Both the position numbers and the translations under genes were made by a program. A model generated the notes under the pieces. The model had not been told where the DNA came from, ran no database searches, and saw only the letters and a program-made list of their open reading frames with translations. From contig JAITAI010000194.1 in the NCBI GenBank assembly GCA_031284195.1, positions 1-6,482 of the forward strand: a DNA stretch of 6,482 nucleotides. The letters are read 5' to 3'. This DNA is from Treponema sp. (GTDB lineage Bacteria; Spirochaetota; Spirochaetia; Treponematales; Breznakiellaceae). Position 1 is the stretch's first letter. Every line of letters begins with the position of its first letter. This document shows, piece after piece, positions 1 through 5,157 of this stretch.

Positions 1-14
1 ATTTTTCCCATATT

Positions 15-230
15 TTATTCTGCCCTATCAATCCGGAGATTCCAGGATGCGATTGCATCTATTGCCTTGCCCTTCAATCCGGTCGAGGCCCCGCAAAGGG
101 TGCACGAAATCCACGTAACCGGGCCTTCAATGCCCTCTAATGTACCCTTTTCAATCCGGGTCGATCCGCAAAATGGACAAGGTTTCAACTGAACCTGCCA
201 ATCTCTCTTTTTAGAAACCATTCCTTTCAT
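15..230 (-). CDS. Lar-type restriction-alleviation zinc-ribbon protein
   Basis: A 71-residue protein with two CxxC pairs: CPFCG (C18, C21) and CTLCG (C43, C46). These are followed by GLKGKAIDAIASWN, the Ala...Trp-Asn ending that characterises the Lar/RalR family. Family members are small zinc-ribbon proteins common in transposable and lambdoid phages. E. coli Lar modulates type I restriction-modification so that incoming phage DNA is cut less, and a similar anti-restriction role is inferred here. The ATG at 230 overlaps the TGA of the upstream gene (ATGA, 230-227), which suggests translational coupling. An AAGGAG lies at 246-241, ten bases upstream. A second Met at codon 4 has no properly spaced ribosome site. 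The protein is the last complete gene of the early operon in view. Many short phage zinc ribbons look alike, so the family call is firmer than the function. Confidence 0.8.
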   Translation of the reverse strand: MKGMVSKKRDWQVQLKPCPFCGSTRIEKGTLEGIEGPVTWISCTLCGASTGLKGKAIDAIASWNLRIDRAE

Positions 231-424
231 TCGTATAATTCTCCTTGTTGGGGTATACCCGCTAGTTTATTACGGTAGTAATCAATATACTTATCTACCA
301 GTTTTTCTTTTGCCTTCGCTTCCTTGAGTGCATTAGGACTACGGGTGGTAAAATACTTCTTCTGGCTCTGCCGCATATCGTATACACTCCAGAAGAACGC
401 TTCTTCCAGGATTTTCGCAATCAT
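227..424 (-). CDS. small helical early-operon protein, unknown function
   Basis: A 65-residue protein starting MIAKILEEAFFWSVYDMRQ. It is rich in Lys, Glu, Tyr and Gln, probably mostly alpha-helical, with no signal peptide or membrane segment. I do not recognise a named family, although short proteins with an FWSVYDMRQ-type start followed by a Lys/Glu-rich helix look familiar from Mu-like prophage early regions. The start is well supported: AAGGAGG (435-429) sits four bases before the ATG. The gene follows the MuB ATPase gene by 99 bases and overlaps the Lar-like gene by 4 bases, so it is very likely co-transcribed and coupled to it. Its frame is the same as that of the ATPase gene, with no stop in the intervening 33 codons apart from the ATPase UAA (see findings). 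A competing ORF in another frame (524-339) is Arg-rich and lacks a ribosome site. Confidence 0.7.
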   Translation of the reverse strand: MIAKILEEAFFWSVYDMRQSQKKYFTTRSPNALKEAKAKEKLVDKYIDYYRNKLAGIPQQGELYE

Positions 425-486
425 GTATCCTCCTTGTAGTGGTGTTAATCCGAGAGGTAATGTCTTGGATTGTTTGCCGTCTTTTG

Positions 487-503
487 CGGCGGCATATCCG
501 CCG
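487..503 (-). other. GC-rich stem-loop between the MuB gene and the next gene
   Basis: CGGCGG (487-492) and CCGCCG (498-503) form a perfect 6-bp stem with a 5-base loop. In the minus-strand transcript it begins 20 bases after the UAA of the ATPase gene and ends about 60 bases before the next start codon. No U-run follows on either strand, so it is not a standard intrinsic terminator. It could attenuate, protect an mRNA end, or modulate translation; the role is inference. Confidence 0.5.
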
Positions 504-523
504 TAGTGCTTTCGGGATACCCA

Positions 524-1456
524 TTAGCCTTTGACCAGCTCGCGGGCATCACTCACTGCCTCATAGGTAGGCGCTTCTAACCGGTTTACCGCCATGATCC
601 GATGCACATGACCTATCAGCTTCACCAGTGTCCGGACTGACCCATTGGCGGACTTGGTCAAGGCGGTAATGACTTCTTCAGATGCGGATTGCCATACACT
701 CTGAATAATGTTCGCCGCATCTTCCGCCCGCATCCGGTTCACCTTCAAAAAAGTCCCTACCAGACTCAAAAGCTGTTCGTGGTCATTGCGCAGATTTTCT
801 AACTGTATCTTTAGACTCGGCAAGCCGACCAGTACCAGTCCTACCTCAGCCATATCCACAATGATACAGCGCAGTAGTTCAAGGGATGTGTCGGTCAGAT
901 AGTTCGCCTGATCGATAATCAGCACCGTATCCCGCCCTTTCAGTTCCCCCACAATCCGGTCGATAATCGCAAACTTACTGCCTTTCGCTGATACCCCGAC
1001 GGCACGGGCAATCTCAATAACCAGTTGATATTGCGTTAAGTCGCGGCAGACGTACACCCCAAAGGCGGCGCGGCTTTCCGCTACGTACTGCTTGACCGCC
1101 GTGGTCTTGCCAGTTCCCGCTTCGCCGGTGATTACCGCTATGTCCTTACAGATATGTGCCATCTCTACCGCACGGCTGATATTCTCGGTGGTGGTGGTTT
1201 CAACGATGGGTATGGAAACTTCGGCTCTACGTTGCCCTTCCCGCTCGATAAAGGTGCGGATTTTATTCTCAAAGACCTCTACATTGCCGTTGTAACTCCG
1301 GCTTTTGTAGGCGCTGATTAAGCCAGCTGATACACGCAGTTCCCGCGCCGCTCTAGCCTGGCTCATGCGTTTGCCTTCACCGACAATCTCGAAAAACCGC
1401 CGATACAGTTCTTCGTTTACTTCAATCGTTTTTACTTCTGCTATTACATCCGACAT
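524..1456 (-). CDS. MuB-type AAA+ target-selection ATPase
   Basis: A 310-residue protein, close to the 312 of phage Mu MuB, encoded directly downstream of a MuA-type transposase. MuB forms ATP-dependent filaments on target DNA, stimulates the transposase and delivers target DNA to it. Numbering from the upstream ATG at 1468: an N-terminal helix-turn-helix (about 35-58, SQARAARELRVSAGLISAYK) like that of MuB; Walker A GEAGTGKT (115-122); Walker B VLIIDQ (182-187); a sensor-1-like strand LVLVGLP (211-217); and a C-terminal helical part. The Walker B position after the Asp is Gln where MuB and related ATPases carry Glu, which may slow ATP hydrolysis. I chose the ATG at 1456 because GGAGGT (1466-1461) lies four bases before it, whereas the ATG at 1468 overlaps that ribosome site. 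The gap from the transposase stop is 49 bases, which fits an operon. Confidence 0.9.
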   Translation of the reverse strand: MSDVIAEVKTIEVNEELYRRFFEIVGEGKRMSQARAARELRVSAGLISAYKSRSYNGNVEVFENKIRTFIEREGQRRAEVSIPIVETTTTENISRAVEMAHICKDIAVITGEAGTGKTTAVKQYVAESRAAFGVYVCRDLTQYQLVIEIARAVGVSAKGSKFAIIDRIVGELKGRDTVLIIDQANYLTDTSLELLRCIIVDMAEVGLVLVGLPSLKIQLENLRNDHEQLLSLVGTFLKVNRMRAEDAANIIQSVWQSASEEVITALTKSANGSVRTLVKLIGHVHRIMAVNRLEAPTYEAVSDARELVKG

Positions 1457-1460
1457 ACAG

Positions 1461-1466
1461 ACCTCC
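1461..1466 (-). promoter_or_regulatory. ribosome binding site deciding the MuB start
   Basis: GGAGGT on the minus strand, four bases before the ATG at 1456. It lies inside the first codons of the longer ORF that begins at 1468, so it favours the shorter 310-residue protein. Confidence 0.7.
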
Positions 1467-1505
1467 ATACTATTGCTTAAACCCGCATATCACGGGCCTT
1501 AAATC

Positions 1506-3464
1506 CTACTTAAATAGCTTTATTAACTTGCTCTTGACCAGCTTTAATTCCGGTTTATCTTCCCGGTCAGTAAGCGGTTCCCCGTTTACCACTTGTAGTT
1601 CTGGCTCATGGGCCACCAATTCAGGATGTTCCTTGGCCCAGGCTTCCGCTACCGTTACAAACTCCTGCTTGTCCAGATTATCTTTATGCTGGTTGTACTT
1701 TCTGATAAAGGCGGCGTTCTGCTTCCTCAGCTTCCCAACTTTTTCCATTTTCTCTTCGGTAGTTTCTCCATCGTCTCGATACATAACCTCAAAGGGTTCT
1801 CCCTGTTCCGGGAACACATACAGCAGGTCGTCCCTATCCAAGGGCACTCGAATTTGTACCTGCTGTCCTAGATATTGGATTAGCTTATCCGCATAATACA
1901 GTCCACCGTCATAGGAGATTCCATTTTTCCCAACCGTCCGGGTATAGCGATGGGTAAACAGATAGGGTTTCAGTTCCGCAGGGACATCCCGTTTAGGCAG
2001 GTCGTATGCTCCCCATACCTGCATGGGCGTTTTGCCCTCCATGCCTTGACCGGTATGCTGGTGCTCGTGATTGTAGTACGCAAAAAAATGATTGAGCATG
2101 GTTTCGACTTCCTTGAAGGAAGGAATCCGGTCAAAATCTTCTTGCTTCATTTTTTTGATATTCTGGCGGTATACTTTCGATTCATCAGTGCTGAGCAGTG
2201 TATTTGACCCAACATAGGAAGGTTGCCATCGGTCAAAGGCCTCGTGCAGGGTACGCCAGAACCGCTCTATGGGTTTGGCTTTCGCATTATAAGGATAGGC
2301 AAAGATAAGTTTGACCCCCGCTTCTACCACCACCCCAATATCCCGCCCGATGTCTTCGGCATCAATCACCGAAGACTGGGTCTTCCATACGTTCCCACAC
2401 AAGAAGTGGTTTTTGAATTCCTTCCCATTATCGAAGTAGATGGATTCGGGTAGACCAAAACGGTCGAAGCATTTTTGCAAGGCGATTGCCACGCCGGTAG
2501 AATTGGCGGTCAGTTGGAGACTCCAGCCCACGATGGCGCGGGTGCGCATGTCCATGAACGCGACGACCTTGGCACGGCAGACTTTGTCTTTATATCGAAG
2601 CATGAAGTCCTGGGTCATGTAATCGCCGACTATGATTTCCATAGGTTTGTAGATGGTGTAGTCCCGCTGGATCGACGGCTGTACCGTCTCAAGGGCTGCC
2701 ACGCCTTTGCGCCAGACTACTCGTACCGCTTTGGGGATGCTCATAAGGTATCGGCGGGCGGTTATCTCGGTTAGGTCTTCATGGCCGTAGACCTGTTGGA
2801 TATGCCGTACCACATCGGCTACACCCGGCTGTCTGGTGTCCAGGTAGAGGTATTCCAGGAGGTCTTTCACCTCTTGGCTGAGACGTGCTCCGGGTCCGCC
2901 ACGCTTCTTGTACTGCGGCACAAGCCCGGCAAGGCCGGCCTGAACGTAGGGCTGCAACCAGGTATCGTAGAACCTGCGCCAGTCCTTCAGGTATCCCCAG
3001 TCTCCCAGGGCTGCTTTGACTTCGGGTAAAACTTTTCCATCATTATATAAGGCGAGGAATTGCCTTGTATTTAGTCCGGTTTGCTTTGCAGCTTCGTAGG
3101 CGGCTATGATTTTCTGGCGGTTTCTGGCGATTTCCAATTCTGGTTCGGTGCATTGCTTTAAGGTTTTGAAGGTCTTTTTGGAGGCGCTTCTACAGTCGTA
3201 CCCGTCAATGGCGACCTTGACCTCGACTTTTGGCGGGGATTTTAACTCATTTTGAAGGGCTTCAAAAGTGAGATTTAAGCTGACGGCATAGGCGACCTGG
3301 ATGTCTTCGGGCAGGTCTTTGAGGTGATACCGGGGGTGTTTGCCGCCGTTACCCTGAAAGGTACGATACGGCCATGACTCCCGGGCCGCCCTAAATCGTA
3401 CTGCGCGGGTGGTAAGCCCCAAGAGTTTGGCAATGGAACTAGCGGATAGCCATTTGTCCATCAT
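1506..3464 (-). CDS. MuA-type DDE transposase
   Basis: A 652-residue protein, against 663 for Mu MuA. It cuts and strand-transfers the element ends as a multimer. Domains in order: an N-terminal winged-helix DNA-binding domain (about 1-65; WLSASSIAKLLGLTTRAVRF, then GNGGKHPRYHLKDLP), the kind that binds the internal enhancer/operators in Mu; an end-binding helical region (about 100-250); an RNase H-fold catalytic core (about 270-420); a beta-barrel C-domain (about 500-565); and a basic Lys-rich tail ending KLVKSKLIKLFK, probably the region that contacts MuB. The catalytic triad is D281 (IIVGDYM), D345 (YFDNGKEF) and E400 (AKPIERFW). The spacings of 64 and 55 are near those of MuA (269, 336, 392). 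All three residues are present and no frameshift is seen, so it looks functional. Its ATG has AAAGG and AGGGG just upstream. It is the first gene of the early operon. Confidence 0.95.
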   Translation of the reverse strand: MMDKWLSASSIAKLLGLTTRAVRFRAARESWPYRTFQGNGGKHPRYHLKDLPEDIQVAYAVSLNLTFEALQNELKSPPKVEVKVAIDGYDCRSASKKTFKTLKQCTEPELEIARNRQKIIAAYEAAKQTGLNTRQFLALYNDGKVLPEVKAALGDWGYLKDWRRFYDTWLQPYVQAGLAGLVPQYKKRGGPGARLSQEVKDLLEYLYLDTRQPGVADVVRHIQQVYGHEDLTEITARRYLMSIPKAVRVVWRKGVAALETVQPSIQRDYTIYKPMEIIVGDYMTQDFMLRYKDKVCRAKVVAFMDMRTRAIVGWSLQLTANSTGVAIALQKCFDRFGLPESIYFDNGKEFKNHFLCGNVWKTQSSVIDAEDIGRDIGVVVEAGVKLIFAYPYNAKAKPIERFWRTLHEAFDRWQPSYVGSNTLLSTDESKVYRQNIKKMKQEDFDRIPSFKEVETMLNHFFAYYNHEHQHTGQGMEGKTPMQVWGAYDLPKRDVPAELKPYLFTHRYTRTVGKNGISYDGGLYYADKLIQYLGQQVQIRVPLDRDDLLYVFPEQGEPFEVMYRDDGETTEEKMEKVGKLRKQNAAFIRKYNQHKDNLDKQEFVTVAEAWAKEHPELVAHEPELQVVNGEPLTDREDKPELKLVKSKLIKLFK

Positions 3465-3652
3465 GCCCCTTTACCTTTCCCAGTAGCAAACGAAGCCAAG
3501 CCGGAGGCAGAGGTTGCCTACGACACTGAAACCTTTGGAGCTATAGGACGGGTTCGGGCGGTGGTACGGGAGATCAGGTAAATTTCCTACCTTTACGCAA
3601 AAACCCATTTCCCACCTTTTTTCCTACCTTTCCTATGGGCTGGTCATGTATT

Positions 3653-3669
3653 TCTATATATTATATAGA
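3653..3669. repeat. perfect AT-rich palindrome between operator-like copies
   Basis: TCTATATA (3653-3660) and TATATAGA (3662-3669) are perfect inverted arms around one central T. The palindrome lies between the third and fourth TTTCCYACCTTT copies and includes a minus-strand TATAAT. It may act as an easily melted promoter element or as a dimeric-protein site. Confidence 0.7.
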
Positions 3670-3688
3670 GTTATGTGCTCATTTCCTA
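3660..3688 (-). promoter_or_regulatory. predicted early promoter for the transposase operon
   Basis: A perfect -10 box TATAAT lies at 3665-3660 on the minus strand. At a 17-base spacer the -35 would be TAGGAA (3688-3683), a poor match to TTGACA that lies inside repeat copy 4. Transcription would start near 3653 and leave a leader of about 190 bases before the transposase ATG. A strong -10 with a weak -35 covered by a repeated motif fits a regulated promoter, but no start site has been measured. Confidence 0.45.
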
Positions 3689-3724
3689 CCTTTCATGGCT
3701 GCACAGCCGTTGTTTCCCACCTTT

Positions 3725-4012
3725 GGGGCTTTTCCGGGTTTCATACTTGCTTACTTTGCGAGTAAGCCTCCAGCTAAGTCTATACAGGATAAGGACTTAA
3801 AGCCCTTTGAAGGCTCTTGAATGGTAATCGACCGATTCGCAGTTTTCTGGCATTTCTTATGGATTTTTCGCACTTTTTCGCATTTTCTTTGACAGTCAAA
3901 ACCGGAATTTTCTTTCATCATTTCATTATGGCATATAGACTTACAGGGCTTTTGATGCCTCTCGTGCAATTCCTATTTTAAGAGATCCCCTATAGCCAGT
4001 CTTGTAATAGCA
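3725..4012. other. non-coding stretch containing the likely left end of the Mu-like element
   Basis: No convincing gene is visible here on either strand; the ORFs that cross it are rich in Lys, Cys and Ser and have no ribosome site. It is AT-rich, with T-runs and two tandem TTTTTCGCA motifs near 3864-3882. Because the transposase gene points away from this stretch and protein-like plus-strand coding resumes at 4013, the boundary between element and flank should fall here. The exact junction cannot be fixed without the other end or an empty site. Confidence 0.5.
3835..3898 (-). mobile_element. candidate transposase-binding sites and TG terminus of the element
   Basis: TTTTTCGCA occurs twice in tandem with a 10-bp period (3864-3872, 3874-3882), and a partial ATTCGCA lies at 3835-3841. 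On the minus strand these read TGCGAAAAA. Mu transposase sites carry similar CGAAAAA or TGCGAAAA strings close to the ends. Just outside them the minus strand reads TGACTGTCAAAG from 3898, giving the TG terminus expected of Mu-family elements, with the first CGAAAA about 18 bases inside. The TG is also part of a small palindrome, TTTGACAGTCAAA (3888-3900). The assignment is inference. Confidence 0.35.
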
Positions 4013-4150
4013 ATGTATAACCCCGGCAGATACCTTGCCTTTTCAGAAAAAGATTTTGCCAGGTTACGCGAAATTCTTTCGGAACAAAACCTCGCCCAAT
4101 ATGACCAGAGGGACGCGGAAAACAAAAAGAATACGGAATTGTTTAATTAG
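4013..4150 (+). CDS. 45-residue small protein or 3' remnant of an interrupted gene
   Basis: The ATG at 4013 opens a 45-codon ORF beginning MYNPGRYLAFSEKDFARLRE and ending NKKNTELFN before TAG. The composition (amphipathic, Glu/Gln/Lys-rich, helical) and balanced codon use look like real protein. No Shine-Dalgarno is visible. The frame stays open upstream to 3956 with a less convincing sequence (SPIASLVIA just before the Met). It may therefore be the surviving 3' end of a host gene cut by the Mu-like element, or a genuine small gene. I do not recognise a family. Its stop is 30 bases before the ATG at 4181. Confidence 0.45.
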   Translation: MYNPGRYLAFSEKDFARLREILSEQNLAQYDQRDAENKKNTELFN

Positions 4151-4166
4151 AGGAAGCATAGATAAT
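4139..4166 (+). promoter_or_regulatory. possible promoter for the OmpA-like gene
   Basis: TTGTTT (4139-4144) and GATAAT (4161-4166) are separated by 16 bases and have the form of a sigma-70-type promoter. The predicted start near 4173 would leave an 8-base leader to the ATG at 4181, or 26 bases to the ATG at 4199 that opens the better signal peptide. This is a weak match. Confidence 0.3.
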
Positions 4167-4180
4167 ACGGTAATCTTAAA

Positions 4181-4828
4181 ATGAGTTTCAGAATAGTTAT
4201 GAAAAAGATTAGTTTTGTACTGTTTTCTTTGTTGGTCAGTTGTTTTTTTATGTTTGGACAAGAAAAAAAAGAACATCACTTTTTCTTTGAACCAAACCTA
4301 GGTGATAAATTTACCGATGAAACGCAGATGTTCTCGCAGCTTGATGATTTGGCAACAGATTTAAAAGAACGCAGAATTGCCTACGACTCAATCTCTGTAG
4401 ATGGTTATGCCGCGTTTTTTGAGAATGGTATTAATCCGGAGGAACTATCGGAAAAAAGAGCGATTTTTTTAAAAGAGGAGTTAATAAAAAGAGGAGTTCC
4501 CAGTGAATTGTTTTCTAAGCCTCACGGGAAAGGGTATGGTTCTGTTTCAAAATGGGGCGATAATAGTTCCGAGATTGAACGAAAACCAAACAGACGTGCT
4601 ATTGTATCTGTTACTTCTGGAATAGCAGTCTCGTTTACCGGCTTAACAGCCAACGGTTCGGCTGAGGAGACCACAACACGAATCACTTTAATTTTTGATA
4701 AAGACATCGAAGGTTTAAGCGAGGGGGATATAACCTTAAGCTCCAGCGCAACCGAGGTGCAAAAAAAACGGCCTGACCAGGATCCAGGATCGATTCAGGG
4801 GTATATGAACTTTCCGTCAGTGGCATAA
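4181..4828 (+). CDS. 5' segment: exported OmpA-like domain protein
   Basis: 215 codons, or 209 from the ATG at 4199. The later start gives a clean signal peptide, MKKISFVLFSLLVSCFFMFG; LVSC could be a lipobox, or signal peptidase I may cut near FGQ. Neither ATG has a good ribosome site. Residues about 55-145 form an OmpA C-terminal-type domain: SISVDGYA, then LSEKRAIFLKEELIKRGVP, then GKGYG...WG, ending PNRRAIVSV (136-144), where the Asn-Arg-Arg region belongs to the conserved peptidoglycan-contacting end of the fold. The first half of a beta-sandwich repeat follows (VSFTGLTANGS...TLIFDKDIEGLSEGDITL). After the A8 run the frame is wrong and 20 or so unrelated residues precede the stop. If translated it would be a periplasmic protein anchored to cell wall, lacking the rest of the ancestral product. 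Confidence 0.7.
   Translation: MSFRIVMKKISFVLFSLLVSCFFMFGQEKKEHHFFFEPNLGDKFTDETQMFSQLDDLATDLKERRIAYDSISVDGYAAFFENGINPEELSEKRAIFLKEELIKRGVPSELFSKPHGKGYGSVSKWGDNSSEIERKPNRRAIVSVTSGIAVSFTGLTANGSAEETTTRITLIFDKDIEGLSEGDITLSSSATEVQKKRPDQDPGSIQGYMNFPSVA
4761..4790 (+). repeat. A8 run and 7-bp tandem duplication causing the frame change
   Basis: Eight A (4761-4768) are followed eight bases later by two exact tandem copies of CCAGGAT (4777-4783, 4784-4790). Deleting one A and one 7-bp copy restores the frame across the first beta repeat; either change alone runs into a stop. Both are typical slipped-strand products. Confidence 0.8.
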
Positions 4829-5148
4829 CCGCGAATGGTCAGGTAACAGCGGCGGTAAATAGACAAGGCTATACTATCAGCCCGGCCACCAGGAATATTC
4901 CTGTTTTTTATTTTGTTCCGCCGAAACAAAAAAGCCCTTTCACGTGGTGGATTCTGTTGGTGCTCGCTGCTATCGCAGCGTTGATTTTTCTGCTTAAAAA
5001 TCTAAAATTTAAGGAGAAAGATCGTAAGGAGAAAAAGCGTAAGGAAAAAATTCGCTTTACCAGTTTAAAGGCTGATGGGTCCGAAACCGAAGCCACCACA
5101 AAACTGACCTTGACTTTTGACAAGGAAATTCACAGCGAGGAGATATGA
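4777..5148 (+). pseudogene. middle segment: end of repeat 1, transmembrane helix, start of repeat 2
   Basis: This frame is open from 4777 to TGA at 5146-5148 but has no ATG with a ribosome site, so it is best read as part of the broken gene. It encodes VYELSVSGITANGQ...YTISPATRNIPVFYF, the end of repeat 1. A transmembrane helix follows at 4945-4995 (WWILLVLAAIAALIFLL). Next comes an extremely basic stretch, KFKEKDRKEKKRKEK, which by the positive-inside rule should be cytoplasmic. Repeat 2 then begins (IRFTSLKADGS...KLTLTFDKEI). The TGA interrupts the strand after FDKEI. The same frame continues directly into the 3' segment. Confidence 0.6.
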
Positions 5149-5157
5149 GAAGTTTCT

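Larger units (their letters stand above)
3583..3724. repeat. five direct copies of TTTCCYACCTTT, operator or transposase-site array
   Basis: Five exact 12-bp copies, all in the same orientation: 3583-3594, 3608-3619, 3620-3631 (abutting the second), 3682-3693 and 3713-3724. The only variable base is the sixth (T, C, T, T, C). Start-to-start spacings are 25, 12, 62 and 31. On the minus strand they read AAAGGTRGGAAA. They surround the predicted transposase promoter, with copy 4 over its -35 position. Weaker ACCTTT-containing relatives occur at 3472-3478 and 3531-3536. Binding by a repressor, or by the transposase N-terminal domain as at the Mu internal operators, is inference. The repetition itself is directly visible. 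Confidence 0.85.

Noticed and set aside
1..11. ATG at 11-9 on the minus strand as the start of another early gene
   Set aside because: Only three codons are in the window and the nearest AGGG is about 12 bases away, so it cannot be supported.
339..524. 61-codon minus-strand ORF whose ATG overlaps the MuB stop (TAATG)
   Set aside because: The overlap looks like coupling, but the product is Arg-rich and low in complexity, no ribosome site precedes it, and it runs through the well-supported gene at 424-227 in another frame.
1528..3029. Several plus-strand ORFs of 60 to 122 codons opposite the transposase gene
   Set aside because: They are antisense shadows of an intact transposase frame, with no ribosome sites or recognisable domains.
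3635..3820. 61-codon plus-strand ORF across the repeat region
   Set aside because: It is made largely of the TTTCCYACCTTT copies and the AT palindrome, and has no ribosome site.
3888..3900. TTTGACAGTCAAA as a -35 box (TTGACA) for a plus-strand promoter
   Set aside because: No -10-like sequence lies 16 to 18 bases downstream; the string is a short palindrome and may instead belong to the element terminus.
3751..3969. 72-codon minus-strand ORF rich in Lys and Cys
   Set aside because: It covers the candidate element end and T-rich repeats; its Lys-rich content is the product of A-runs, and no ribosome site or family is visible.
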